From: Phycisphaeraceae bacterium
GTDB taxonomy: Bacteria > Planctomycetota > Phycisphaerae > Phycisphaerales > UBA1924
Direction of reading: 5' to 3'
DNA: 64,000 nucleotides
Assembly: GCA_015200025.1 (NCBI GenBank)
Contig: CP054186.1
Span: forward strand, 3,398,643 to 3,462,642
The position numbers and the translations under genes were made by a program. Below, one piece after another: positions 25,487 through 34,595 of the stretch; positions within the stretch are counted from its first letter, which is position 1, and each line of letters opens with the position of its first letter. The notes below the pieces were generated by a model, which saw only the letters and a list, made by a program, of their open reading frames with translations, did not search any database and was not told where the DNA came from.

Positions 25487-27178
25487 ATGCTTGCGTCGAT
25501 GGACGCGATTTTCGCCGAGCGTCGGTACCTGATCCCCTTCCGGTCGAGCCTGCTCCCGCAGATTTTCACCGATACGCTGGTGATTGGTGCGGGCGCGGCG
25601 GGGCTGCGTGCGGCGATCGCGGCCCGCGAGCACGGCGAGGTCATCGTGCTCGCCAAGGGGGACCTCAAGTCGACGAACACCGCGTGGGCGCAGGGCGGTG
25701 TGGCCGCGGCGTGGGACGAGGCCGACACGCCGGGTGACCACGTGAGGGACACGCTCGAGGCCGGGGCGGGGCTGTGCGACGCCGACGCGGTCGGGCTGAT
25801 CGCCGGGGCCGCGCGGGCGCGGATCGAGGAGTTGCTGTCGTGGGGGATGCGGTTCGACCGCGACGGGGCGGGTCGGGTGCTGCTGGGGCGTGAGGGCGGG
25901 CACGGGGTGAGCCGGATCTTGCACGCCATGGGCGATGAGACCGGGCGTGAACTGCAGCGGTGTCTGACGGAACGGGCGAGGTCTCTCGAGGGGGTGCGGC
26001 TGTTCGAGCAGTGCTTCGCGCTGGACCTGATCACCCCCAACGGCGAGCCGGGCAGCCCCGTCATGGGGGCCATCACCTTCCACCCCAAGCACCGGCTGCA
26101 GATCATCTGGGCCAAGGCGACCATCCTCGCCAGCGGGGGAACCGGGACGCTCTACCGCGAGTCGACCAACCCGCCCGGCGCGACGGCGGACGGGCTCGCG
26201 ATGGCGTACCGCGCGGGGGCGACGCTCGCCGACATGGCCTTCGTGCAGTTCCACCCGACGTGCTTGTACCTGCCGGGGGCTGCCCGGGCGTTGATCTCCG
26301 AGGCCGTCCGTGGCGCGGGGGCGTACCTGCTCGACGCGTCCGGCCGGCGGTTCATGCTCGACGCGCACCCGCTGGCCGAACTCGCCCCCCGCGACGTGGT
26401 GGCCCGGGCGATCGTCCGGCAGATCGCGAGGCAGGGGGGGAGCCACGTGCTCCTGGACTGCCGTCACATCCCCGGGGTCGCCGAGCGGTTCCCCGCCCTC
26501 GCCGCGACCACGGCCCGCTTCGACCTCGACCCTGCGAAGGACCTGATCCCCGTCCACCCCGCGCACCACTACATGATCGGCGGCGTGCGCACGGATCTCT
26601 CGGGCAGGACGGATGTTCCGGGGCTGTACGCGGCGGGAGAGGCGGCCTCGTGCGGGCTGCACGGCGCGAACCGGCTGGCCAGCAACTCGCTCCTGGAGGG
26701 GCTGGTGATGGGCGAGGTCGCGGGGCGTGTGTGCGCGGAGATGAAGGAACCCGCTCGGGAGGGCACGCCGCCCGGGTTCGGGGGCGTCGGGCGTTCGGCC
26801 CCGGTGCCCGTCGTCTCGGATATCCGTCTTTCCGATCACGGCGAGCTGGATCTGGCCGACGTGAGGTCGAGCCTGCGGTGGGCGGTGTGGCGCAACATCG
26901 GCATCGAGCGTTCGGGCCCCCGGCTCAAGGACGTCGTTCACATGCTGGACTTCTGGGCGAGGTACACCCTCGACAAGATTTTCGACGATCCCGAGGGGTG
27001 GGAGGTCCAGAACATGCTCTTGGTCGCGTCGTTGGTGGCCCGTTCCGCGTTGTGGCGAGAGGAATCCCGCGGATCGCACACGCGCACCGATTTCCCGTCG
27101 ACCGAGTCCCGATTCGCGGTCCACGACCTCTGGAGGCGGGGTCGAGAGGGGCCCCTTGAGCGCGAGGTGCGTGCATGA
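25487..27178 (+). CDS. nadB: L-aspartate oxidase NadB
   Basis: 563 residues. Rossmann FAD-binding motif VIGAGAAGLRAAIAAREHG near residue 31, substrate-domain signatures STNTAWAQGGVAAA and REGGHGVSRILHA, FVQFHPTCLY, the catalytic region SEAVRGAGAYL, and the FAD-closing GLYAAGEAASCGLHGANRLASNSLLEG. A C-terminal three-helix domain completes the succinate dehydrogenase/fumarate reductase-like flavoprotein. It oxidises L-aspartate to iminoaspartate, the first step of de novo NAD synthesis; nadA and nadC are not in the window. ATG 25499 is an alternative start. The stop overlaps the following lipoprotein start as ATGA. Confidence 0.96.
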   Translation: MLASMDAIFAERRYLIPFRSSLLPQIFTDTLVIGAGAAGLRAAIAAREHGEVIVLAKGDLKSTNTAWAQGGVAAAWDEADTPGDHVRDTLEAGAGLCDADAVGLIAGAARARIEELLSWGMRFDRDGAGRVLLGREGGHGVSRILHAMGDETGRELQRCLTERARSLEGVRLFEQCFALDLITPNGEPGSPVMGAITFHPKHRLQIIWAKATILASGGTGTLYRESTNPPGATADGLAMAYRAGATLADMAFVQFHPTCLYLPGAARALISEAVRGAGAYLLDASGRRFMLDAHPLAELAPRDVVARAIVRQIARQGGSHVLLDCRHIPGVAERFPALAATTARFDLDPAKDLIPVHPAHHYMIGGVRTDLSGRTDVPGLYAAGEAASCGLHGANRLASNSLLEGLVMGEVAGRVCAEMKEPAREGTPPGFGGVGRSAPVPVVSDIRLSDHGELDLADVRSSLRWAVWRNIGIERSGPRLKDVVHMLDFWARYTLDKIFDDPEGWEVQNMLLVASLVARSALWREESRGSHTRTDFPSTESRFAVHDLWRRGREGPLEREVRA

Positions 27179-27843
27179 CCCTCACCCGCCCCACCCGCCG
27201 CGACCGCCCGACCGTGATGACCCGCTCTTATCTTCCCGCACGCGTTCTCCCCTGCAGGGTCAGTTCCGCCGTCGCGTGGGCCGTGCTGGCCGTGGGGGGC
27301 GGGTGCGTCGAAGAGCGGGTGATTTATTCGGATCCTCCCTTGGCGGGCGTGCCCGGGGCGGTGACGGGGGCGCCGGTGGTGGGGGTCTCCAACCCCCGCG
27401 GCGTGGGGCAGGTGCCCGACGATGAGGTGGTGTTGCCCAACCCGGACGGGACGTTCACGCTGAGGCAGCGGAATTTCCGGCAGTTGTTCCTGAACATCCG
27501 GTGGTGCCTCGATGAGGACCGACCCGGCGAGTTTGTCCGGCACGTCCTGTCCTCGCGAACACGGGACGAGTACCTCGAGCGTGGGCTGAACCCCGCCGAC
27601 GCCCTCAAGACGATCCGCGCCCGCCGCGACGACTTCAACCGGCTGCTCGCCTCGATGCCCGGGGGCGAGCTCACGCCCGGGTTGTACGTCAAGACCCTTG
27701 GCCCCAACACGTTCCGCCTGGAGGTGACCGACCGTTCCGCGGACCGGTTGGCCTGGAACGGGATCGACGCGGTTTTCGAGGGCGGGAACTACCGGCTCCG
27801 GTGGTTCGTGCCCAATCCCCGGTACGATCCCGAGCTCGAATGA
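27175..27843 (+). CDS. Predicted lipoprotein, unknown function
   Basis: 222 residues; ATG 27175 overlaps the nadB stop (ATGA), suggesting translational coupling, and ATG 27217 is an alternative start. The hydrophobic segment AVAWAVLAVGGGC is an acceptable type II signal peptide with lipidated Cys at about residue 44. The mature part begins with a short Gly/Val/Pro linker, then an acidic/basic helical domain (FRQLFLNIRWCLDEDRPGEF, LNPADALKTIRARRDDFNRLLA) and a C-terminal beta-like region. I do not recognise the family. The position suggests envelope anchoring but gives no role. Confidence 0.7.
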   Translation: MTLTRPTRRDRPTVMTRSYLPARVLPCRVSSAVAWAVLAVGGGCVEERVIYSDPPLAGVPGAVTGAPVVGVSNPRGVGQVPDDEVVLPNPDGTFTLRQRNFRQLFLNIRWCLDEDRPGEFVRHVLSSRTRDEYLERGLNPADALKTIRARRDDFNRLLASMPGGELTPGLYVKTLGPNTFRLEVTDRSADRLAWNGIDAVFEGGNYRLRWFVPNPRYDPELE

Positions 27844-27899
27844 GCCCGCGGGTTGCTTTCGGGCCCCGAGGGGCCCACGATGGACACGATGGAGCCCCG

Positions 27900-28817
27900 A
27901 TGACCCAGGCCTTTCTCAAGACAATCGTGGTGTGCGCGGTGCTGCTGGTGATCGGGCCCGCGGTCGGCGCCGTCGCTGCCACGCTCCGGGCCGCCGACGG
28001 CGACCCGCACGTGACGCTGCTGACGTCGTCCTCCCCGGCGTTCGGGGCCGCGATGGCGGTCCTGATCATGGCGGCGGCCGCCGCGTCGGGGTGGGTCGGC
28101 GCCAGGCTCTTCCACAACGGGACCGGCGTCACGCTCGCGGGGCTGGTCGTGGCGTGGGCCTCGTGGCGTACGGCGAGCGCGGGCGAGCTGTGGAGCCTCC
28201 CGGGCGCGTCCGGGCGTGTCTGGCCCGTCGCGGTCGAGGGGCTGATCCTGGGGCTGCTCGCGGTTGTGGCGGTGATCCGGGTCGAGAGCGCGGGGCGCTG
28301 GGTCTTCCACGCCCACGATCAGGCGGCGCCCGTTACGCCGGTGGCACGCGTCGGGTTCGTCGCGCACCTGAGGTCGTCGCTGGTGGGCGTGCCGGCCTTG
28401 GCGGCGGTGGGCGTGGGCGTTCTCGCCGGGGCGGCGGCGGCGTGGCTCGTGGCGATCGAGGGGACCAAGGGGCAGGGTATCTTGGCCGGGCTGGTTGCCG
28501 GTCTCGCGGCGGCCGCGGCGGGTCAGTTGGCCTCGCTCTCGCTCGACGCCAAGCGTGAGCCCACGGTGGCGCCGGCCTTGGTCGCGATCACGCTGCTCGC
28601 GGTCGGGGGGCCCATCGCGGCGTGGCTCATGCTCGGGGACGGGTTGCCCCAGGCCGCGCGGGCGGTCGCGTCGGGCGTGGGGGTGAAGGAACTGCTCCCG
28701 CTGGCGAGGCTGACCCCGCTGGATTGGTTCGGGGGCGCGTTGATCGGCGCCCCGATCGGTCTGGGGTGGGCCGGTTCGATGGTCGAGAAGCGGGCGGCGA
28801 CCCCCCGGACCGCCTGA
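27900..28817 (+). CDS. Multi-span membrane protein, unknown function
   Basis: 305 residues from ATG 27900 (MTQAFLKTIVVCAVLLVIG); the frame is open to 27801 but would overlap the lipoprotein gene. About seven hydrophobic segments are visible (e.g. AMAVLIMAAAAASGWVG, LAAVGVGVLAGAAAAWLV, LVAITLLAVGGPIAAWLML), with short charged loops and no catalytic motif. Ala/Gly/Val dominate. No family recognised. It lies in the same direction as, and 56 bp from, the upstream lipoprotein gene. Confidence 0.65.
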   Translation: MTQAFLKTIVVCAVLLVIGPAVGAVAATLRAADGDPHVTLLTSSSPAFGAAMAVLIMAAAAASGWVGARLFHNGTGVTLAGLVVAWASWRTASAGELWSLPGASGRVWPVAVEGLILGLLAVVAVIRVESAGRWVFHAHDQAAPVTPVARVGFVAHLRSSLVGVPALAAVGVGVLAGAAAAWLVAIEGTKGQGILAGLVAGLAAAAAGQLASLSLDAKREPTVAPALVAITLLAVGGPIAAWLMLGDGLPQAARAVASGVGVKELLPLARLTPLDWFGGALIGAPIGLGWAGSMVEKRAATPRTA

Positions 28818-28942
28818 GGGTCCCACCGGGGGCCGTCGGGCATCTAAACCCGCGCCGGTGTCGAAAGGGTGAAGGTCACCGAGCGGCGGGGGCGACGCCC
28901 GGCCCGGTGCCTTGGAGACTACCGTTGACGACAGGAGACCTG
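28818..28942 (+). promoter_or_regulatory. GC-rich structured leader upstream of folE2
   Basis: 125 bp that can form hairpins, e.g. GGTGAAGGTCACC and GGGCGACGCCC. I cannot match it to any named riboswitch class; only the position and structure potential support it. Confidence 0.25.
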
Positions 28943-29863
28943 ATGGTGGCACGCTCCCGGATCTCGGCCCCCGAGATGAACATCCCCCCCGCCCGCGATC
29001 AGGCCATGCCCGATGTTCAATCGGCCAAGGACCGCCGCGGCGTTCACATCGACCGTGTCGGGGTCAAGGACGTGGTGTACCCGATCCGGCTGAGGTCGAT
29101 GGACGGCGGCGAGCAGACCACGGTGGCGACGATCAACATGTACGTGTCCCTCCCGCACACGCGCAAGGGCACGCACATGAGCCGGTTCCTCGACGTGCTC
29201 AACGAGGAGTCCGCCGAGCCGCTCACGCCCGCGAGGATCCCGGGCGTCGCCTCGGCCATCCGCCGCAGGCTCGACGCCGAGGAGGCCCACTTCGAGGCGT
29301 CCTTCACGTACTTCATCAAGAAGACGGCCCCCGTCAGCGGTCGCGTCGGGCTGATGGATTACAAGGTCCGGTTCGAGTGCACCAGCAACAGCCACGACGA
29401 TTTCATCATGGGCGTCACGGCCCCCGCCACCAGCCTGTGCCCTTGCAGCAAAGAGATCAGCCTGTACGGCGCCCACAACCAGCGGTGCCACGTCGAGGCC
29501 CGGGTCCGTTTCTCCGAGATGATCTGGATCGAGGAACTGGCGAGGATGCTCGAGTCTTCGGCCTCGACGGAGGTCTTCGCGGTCCTCAAGCGGCCCGACG
29601 AGAAGTGGGTCACCGAGCGGGCCTACGAGAACCCGAAGTTCGTCGAGGACATCGTCCGGGACCTGGCCGTGCGGCTCAACCACGAGGACCGCGTGACCTG
29701 GTACCAGATCAACAGCGAGAACTTCGAGAGCATCCACAACCACAACGCCTACGCCCAGATCACCCGCGACAAGCGGGCCGGGCGGCGTGGCGGGGCGGGC
29801 GGTGGTGGGGCGTCCTCGGCCTCTCGCACGCCCGGCGGGTCCCGCGCCCGGCGGAAGGGCTGA
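28943..29863 (+). CDS. folE2: GTP cyclohydrolase FolE2 (type IB)
   Basis: 306 residues from ATG 28943 with SD AGGAG 7 nt upstream; the long open frame before it is a shadow of the preceding gene. FolE2 landmarks: DVQSAKDRRGVHIDRVGVKD at the N-terminus, LPHTRKGTHMSRF, the metal-ligand Cys in SLCPCSKEISLYGAHNQR, and the C-terminal NHEDRVTWYQINSENFESIHNHNAYA. The enzyme converts GTP to dihydroneopterin triphosphate for folate or queuosine-type pathways and replaces FolE under Zn limitation in some bacteria. A Gly/Arg-rich tail (about 30 residues) extends beyond the family core. Confidence 0.95.
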   Translation: MVARSRISAPEMNIPPARDQAMPDVQSAKDRRGVHIDRVGVKDVVYPIRLRSMDGGEQTTVATINMYVSLPHTRKGTHMSRFLDVLNEESAEPLTPARIPGVASAIRRRLDAEEAHFEASFTYFIKKTAPVSGRVGLMDYKVRFECTSNSHDDFIMGVTAPATSLCPCSKEISLYGAHNQRCHVEARVRFSEMIWIEELARMLESSASTEVFAVLKRPDEKWVTERAYENPKFVEDIVRDLAVRLNHEDRVTWYQINSENFESIHNHNAYAQITRDKRAGRRGGAGGGGASSASRTPGGSRARRKG

Positions 29864-29967
29864 TCCGGGCCCGCGAATCATGCGGGCGGGTCGGGCGGCC
29901 CGATGCATAAACTCGGCGCGGCGTGACCGGTCGGGAGCGACCGGGAGGCCGCCGGAGTGCGTGCAGG

Positions 29968-32385
29968 ATGCTGGCACGGGTGGTCCAGACAACCTTTCAT
30001 CGTCGCCTCGTGCTGCTCGCGGCGGTGTCGTTGCTGGGGGGGGCGGCGCTCACGCTCCAGGCGGCGAGGCTGACCCTGGCCGACGGGCGGGAATCCCGCG
30101 CCCGCGCCGAGGCCAAACTCGTGACGCGTCAATGGACGCCGACGGTGCGTGGGAAGATCCTCGACCGCAAGGGGCGGGTGCTCGCCGAGGAGCGGCCTTC
30201 GTACGACGTCGCCGTCGAGTTCGCGGTGATCAGCGGGTCGTGGGCGGGCGAACGGGCCCGGGTGTCGGTGCGTCGCGCGTACCGGCACCAGTGGCCCGAG
30301 ATGACCGAGGCCCAGCGGGGTCGGGTGATCGAGGCGTTCGAGCGGTCGTACGAGGAGCACCTGTCGCTCGCGTGGGTCCGGGTCGCGCAGGCCCTGGGCC
30401 GGACAGACGCGGACCTCAGGGCCGAGATCCAACGGACGGTGGAGCGTGTGGACCGGCGGTACCGGGCGGTCGTTGAGCGCCGCTACGCGGAGGAGATGGC
30501 CCGCGCCGCGGCCCGGAGCGAGCCCCTGTCTCCCGCCGAGCTGAGGGCGGCCGAACGACGCTCGGCCGTGCCGATCTGGGAGCAGCGGGCGGCCCACCCG
30601 ATCGCGAAGCGGCTGGGCGATCATGAGGCCATGGCCCTCTCGGCCGTGATCGGGCAAACAACGACCCTGACCCTGGGCGAGAACGCGCAGGGCGAGCCGG
30701 TGACCGAGCTGGTTGAGGTTCTTCCGGGCGTCCGGCTCGTTGGGTCTGGGGACCGTCTGTACCCGATGGACATCCAGGCCGTCGAGATCGACCGGGGGAC
30801 GCTCCCCGGGCCGCTGCGCGGGCGAGGACCGACCGCGGTCACGGTCGAAGGGGTGGCGTCGCACGTCGTGGGGTGGATGCGTTCGGGCGTGCAGCGCGAG
30901 GACATCGAGCAGCGGGCGGCCCGGGCGTCGGGCGATCCCGCCTTCGCCCGGCGAGTGATGACCGGCGACGGTCGGGACCGCGGCGCCTACGACGAGTCCG
31001 GGCCCGAATCCGTCGGCGCGGTCGGCGTCGAGGCGTCCATGGAGCACACGCTCCGCGGGCTGCGGGGCGAGCGGGTCCGGCGGCTCGACACCGGGGAGAC
31101 CGAGACCCTCGACGCCGTGCCGGGGATCGACGTGACGCTCTCGATCGACGCCCATTTGCAGGCCCGGGTCCAGGCGGTGATGTCGCCCGAGGTTGGGCTG
31201 GGCGTCGTCCAGCCGTGGCACGGCTCTCGGCCCACGTTCGCCGACGGGTCGCCCGACCCCGCGTACCGCGCCCCGGGGACCCGCCTCAACGGGGCCGCTG
31301 TCGTGCTCGAGATCGATTCGGGCGACGTGCTGGCGATGGTCTCGGCGCCGACGGTGTCGAGGGGCGACCTCGCGGAGGACCCCTCGCGGGTTTTCGGCGA
31401 CGGGATCAACGCGCCCTCGCTCAACCGGGCGATCGCGCGGATGTACCCCCCGGGCTCGGTCGCCAAGGCGATCATGCTGCCCGAGGCGGCCAAGGCGGGC
31501 GTCTACCGCCCCGGCGACGGGATCGAGTGCCACGGGCACCTCTTCCCGAACAACGAGAACGCCTTCCGTTGCTGGGTCTTCAAGCGCACGCAGGGCGGGG
31601 CGAGGGTGACGCACTCGGCGATCTTCGGCGGCCCTCTCTCGGCGAGCGACGCCCTGACCGTCTCGTGCAACGTTTTCTTCTTCACGCTCGGGCAACGCCT
31701 GGGCGTCCGCGGGGTCGCCGCCGCGTACGAGGATTTCGGGGTCGGGACGCCTTTCAACCTCGGCGTGGGCCTCGAGGCCACGGGCGTGATCGGCGCGATG
31801 ACACCCTCGGCCCCGCGCGGGGACCGGTCCGCGCTGACGATCCACGACGCGATCCAGATGGGCATCGGGCAGGGCCCCGTCGCGTGGACCCCCCTGCACG
31901 CCGCCGACGCCCTCGCCACCCTTGCCCGCATGGGTGTGGCCGTCTCGCCCAGGGTCATCCTCGACGACCGCCCGCGCGGGCTGAGGCGACTCGGGCTCGA
32001 TCCGGCGGCGTGCGCGGAGACGCTCGAAGGCCTCGGCCGGAGCGTCAACGAGGAGATGGGCACCGGGCACCACATCACCTACGAGGGGCCCGAGGGCCAC
32101 GTCCGCGAGCCGACCTTCAACGCGGCGGACGTCTGGGTCTGGGGCAAGACCGGGACCGCCGCGGGGCTCGAGATGGTGGACCCCGATGGCCCGGACGGCC
32201 CGCTCCCGCCGCGTCGGATCGAGGGCGACCACTCGTGGTACGTCGTGCTGGTCGGTCGTCCGTCGGACCGCCGCCCGAGGTTCGCCATCGCGGTGCTGAT
32301 GGAGTACGCCGGGAGCGGGGGCAAGGTCTCGGGTCCCATCGCGAACCAGATCGTCCACGCGTTGATCGCCGAGGGGTACCTCTGA
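29968..32385 (+). CDS. mrdA: Penicillin-binding protein 2 (elongasome transpeptidase)
   Basis: 805 residues from ATG 29968; GTG 29923 is an in-frame alternative. One N-terminal membrane anchor (RRLVLLAAVSLLGGAALTL), then a pedestal/dimerisation domain enlarged by an Arg/Glu-rich helical insert of roughly 110 residues (about residues 70-190), then the transpeptidase. Active-site motifs: SxxK in PPGSVAKAI, SxN in VSCNVFF, KTG in WGKTGTAAG. It cross-links peptidoglycan during elongation with RodA, whose gene overlaps its stop (TGATG). It is much longer than the usual ~630 residues. Presence of PBP2/RodA fits Phycisphaerae, which keep a peptidoglycan wall. Confidence 0.93.
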   Translation: MLARVVQTTFHRRLVLLAAVSLLGGAALTLQAARLTLADGRESRARAEAKLVTRQWTPTVRGKILDRKGRVLAEERPSYDVAVEFAVISGSWAGERARVSVRRAYRHQWPEMTEAQRGRVIEAFERSYEEHLSLAWVRVAQALGRTDADLRAEIQRTVERVDRRYRAVVERRYAEEMARAAARSEPLSPAELRAAERRSAVPIWEQRAAHPIAKRLGDHEAMALSAVIGQTTTLTLGENAQGEPVTELVEVLPGVRLVGSGDRLYPMDIQAVEIDRGTLPGPLRGRGPTAVTVEGVASHVVGWMRSGVQREDIEQRAARASGDPAFARRVMTGDGRDRGAYDESGPESVGAVGVEASMEHTLRGLRGERVRRLDTGETETLDAVPGIDVTLSIDAHLQARVQAVMSPEVGLGVVQPWHGSRPTFADGSPDPAYRAPGTRLNGAAVVLEIDSGDVLAMVSAPTVSRGDLAEDPSRVFGDGINAPSLNRAIARMYPPGSVAKAIMLPEAAKAGVYRPGDGIECHGHLFPNNENAFRCWVFKRTQGGARVTHSAIFGGPLSASDALTVSCNVFFFTLGQRLGVRGVAAAYEDFGVGTPFNLGVGLEATGVIGAMTPSAPRGDRSALTIHDAIQMGIGQGPVAWTPLHAADALATLARMGVAVSPRVILDDRPRGLRRLGLDPAACAETLEGLGRSVNEEMGTGHHITYEGPEGHVREPTFNAADVWVWGKTGTAAGLEMVDPDGPDGPLPPRRIEGDHSWYVVLVGRPSDRRPRFAIAVLMEYAGSGGKVSGPIANQIVHALIAEGYL

Positions 32386-33599
32386 TGCCCCCCGGGAGTG
32401 CCGTCGCCAGCACGGGCCTGGGCGAGGCGTTCCGCCGTGTGGCGGACCCGAGGAACCCCGCGTGGGTGGTGGTGCTCGCGTCGGCGTTGCTGTGCGCGGC
32501 CGGGCTGTACGGGATCGACCTGGCCGAGAACCTCAGGCCCGGTGAAGCCAGCCCCGCGGCCCGGGGCGTGCTGTTCCGCCAGATCGTGTACCTCGCGGTC
32601 GGGGTGCTCGCCGCCGTGGTCGTGTGCGTCCCGCATTACCGCTGGCTCGGGTACCTGAGCAACCTCGCCGCGGTGCCCGTGGTCGCGCTGCTGATCTTCC
32701 TCTTGATCCCGGCGGTCCCCTCGTGGCTCGTCACGCCCCGCAACGGCGCCCGCGGGTGGATCAACCTTGGGATCTCCGACTTCCAGCCCGCCGAACTCGC
32801 GAAGGTCGTGTACGTGCTGGTGATCGCCCGCTACCTGAGGTTCCGGCGCACGCACCGATCGCTCCGGGGCCTTCTGCCCATCGCCGCCATCACGGCCGTC
32901 CCGGTCGGGCTGATCACCCTCCAGCCCGACCTGGGGACCGCGCTCCTGTTCATCCCGGCGCTGTTCGCGGTCCTCGCCGCCGCCGGCGCCAGGCTCAAGC
33001 ACCTCGTCGTGATCGTCGCCATCGGCGCCGCCGCCGCCCCGTTGTCCTACCCCGTCCTCAAACCCCACCAGCAGCAGCGCATCATCGGGCTCTGGAAGCA
33101 GTTCACGGGGGACACCTCCGCCGACCGCGACATCAACTTCCAATCCGCCGCCGCCAAGACGCTCATCGGCGCGGGCGGGCTCGCTGGCGTCAGCGACCTC
33201 AAGTCCCGGGCTTACGTCCACTACTCGGCGTTGCCCGAGCGCCACAACGACATGATCGTGTCCGTCCTCGTCAACCGCTTCGGGCTCGTCGGGCTCCTCG
33301 CCATCGTCGGGCTCTACATCGCCTGGGCCGGGGGCGCCTTCCTCGCCGCGGCCCGGACCCCGGACCCCTTCGCCAGGCTCCTCGCCGTCGGCCTCGCGGC
33401 CTTCATCGGGACGCAGGCTTTCGTCAACATCGCCATGAACCTCGGCATCGCCCCGATCGTCGGGATCACACTCCCCTTCGTCAGTTTCGGCGGTTCGAGC
33501 ATGCTGAGCGCCTGGATCATGACCGGCCTGATCGTCAGCATCACCGTCCACGCCCCCGAGCGGCAGCTCCGGCACGCCTTCGAGTTCCGCGACGAATGA
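32385..33599 (+). CDS. rodA: Rod shape-determining protein RodA (SEDS glycosyltransferase)
   Basis: 404 residues from ATG 32385, overlapping the PBP2 stop by one base; GTG 32400 is an alternative. About ten transmembrane helices with SEDS signatures: NGARGWINLGISDFQPAELAK, LQPDLGTALLFIP (catalytic-type Asp), and at the C-terminus IALNIG-like NIAMNLGIAPIVGITLPFVS and FGGSSMLSAWI. RodA polymerises lipid II into glycan strands in partnership with PBP2. Tight coupling of the two genes argues for stoichiometric synthesis. Confidence 0.95.
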   Translation: MPPGSAVASTGLGEAFRRVADPRNPAWVVVLASALLCAAGLYGIDLAENLRPGEASPAARGVLFRQIVYLAVGVLAAVVVCVPHYRWLGYLSNLAAVPVVALLIFLLIPAVPSWLVTPRNGARGWINLGISDFQPAELAKVVYVLVIARYLRFRRTHRSLRGLLPIAAITAVPVGLITLQPDLGTALLFIPALFAVLAAAGARLKHLVVIVAIGAAAAPLSYPVLKPHQQQRIIGLWKQFTGDTSADRDINFQSAAAKTLIGAGGLAGVSDLKSRAYVHYSALPERHNDMIVSVLVNRFGLVGLLAIVGLYIAWAGGAFLAAARTPDPFARLLAVGLAAFIGTQAFVNIAMNLGIAPIVGITLPFVSFGGSSMLSAWIMTGLIVSITVHAPERQLRHAFEFRDE

Positions 33600-33629
33600 A
33601 CCGGCCCGCGGCCGCCATACGCTGGAGAG

Positions 33630-34595
33630 ATGCCCGACCCCAAGGTCCCCCGACACACCCCCAATCCCACCCCCAATCCCACCCCCAATCCCACCCCCAA
33701 TCCCACCCCCAATCCCGCCCCCAGCCCCGCCCCAACCCGCGCCCCGACGCCGCCCTCCGGAGCCACGTCTGACACGCCCAGGGATCCCGGCGCCATCCTG
33801 CCGGACCGCCTCCCGGCCCCCTTCACGCCCCCCGCGGGGTTCCTCGACGCCGCGAGGGCGCTGGGGGTCGAGTTTGAGCCGGGCGAGACCGAGCGGCTCG
33901 GGGCGTACCTCGCTCTTCTCGACGCCGCGAACCAGTCCATGAACCTGACGGCGGTCCGCGACCCGGACGCGGCCTGGACCCGCCACATCCTGGATTCGCT
34001 CTCGCTCCTGCCGATGCTCGCCGAGCTCGATGAGGGCTCTCGGGTGATCGACGTGGGATCGGGCGGTGGGCTCCCGGGGATCCCGCTGGCGATCTGCATG
34101 CCGAACCTTCGGTTCACGCTGCTCGAATCCACGGGCAAGAAGGCCGCATTCCTCTCGCGGGCCGTCGATCTGCTGGGACTGAAGAACACGTCGGTGGTGG
34201 CCGACCGATCGGAGCGGTACGCGAGATGGCGTGAGTCCGCCAAGTTCGCCCCGAAGGGATCGAGCCCGTCGGGGCGGGGCACGTTCGACGCCGTGCTGGC
34301 CCGGGCGGTGGGGCGGCTCCCGCTGCTCCTTGAGCTGACGGTCCCGCTGGCCAAACTCCACGGGCGGGTGTTGCTGATCAAGGGGGAGAAGGCCGAGGAG
34401 GAGTTGGCCGAGGCCGCCGGGGCGTTGCGGGCGCTCAAGGCGGTCCACGCCGCGACCATCCCGACGCCGACGGGCCGTGTGGTGGTGATCGAGAAGCCGT
34501 CGGAGACGCCCCGGGTGTACCCCAGGCCCGACGGCGAACCGTCGCGCCGGCCGCTGGGGGTCGTCGCCCCTCCCGCCGGCGGGCGCCCGCGATGA
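33630..34595 (+). CDS. rsmG: 16S rRNA m7G527 methyltransferase RsmG with repetitive N-terminus
   Basis: 321 residues against the usual ~210. The first ~65 residues are Pro/Thr/Asn-rich, built from a TPNP tetrapeptide repeat encoded by a 12-bp minisatellite, and are probably disordered. The methyltransferase domain follows: MNLTAVRDP and RHILDSLSLLP (RsmG hallmark), SAM-binding VIDVGSGGGLPGIPLAI, LLESTGKKAAFL and ARAVGRLPLLLE. The start ATG 33630 has SD GGAGAG, and no credible start lies between the repeat and the domain, so the repeat is likely translated. It methylates N7 of G527 in 16S rRNA. The stop overlaps the next start (ATGA). Confidence 0.92.
   Translation: MPDPKVPRHTPNPTPNPTPNPTPNPTPNPAPSPAPTRAPTPPSGATSDTPRDPGAILPDRLPAPFTPPAGFLDAARALGVEFEPGETERLGAYLALLDAANQSMNLTAVRDPDAAWTRHILDSLSLLPMLAELDEGSRVIDVGSGGGLPGIPLAICMPNLRFTLLESTGKKAAFLSRAVDLLGLKNTSVVADRSERYARWRESAKFAPKGSSPSGRGTFDAVLARAVGRLPLLLELTVPLAKLHGRVLLIKGEKAEEELAEAAGALRALKAVHAATIPTPTGRVVVIEKPSETPRVYPRPDGEPSRRPLGVVAPPAGGRPR
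33656..33727 (+). repeat. 12-bp coding minisatellite in rsmG
   Basis: Unit CACCCCCAATCC: five exact tandem copies (33656-33715) followed by one degenerate copy and more C-rich sequence. It encodes (T-P-N-P)n, and unit number changes keep the frame. Confidence 0.95.

Noticed and set aside
28818..28942. Possible tetrahydrofolate riboswitch before folE2
   Set aside because: Hairpins are present but I cannot align the conserved core of THF or any other known class.
33656..33727. CRISPR-like repeat array
   Set aside because: Units are contiguous 12-mers in a coding frame with no spacers.
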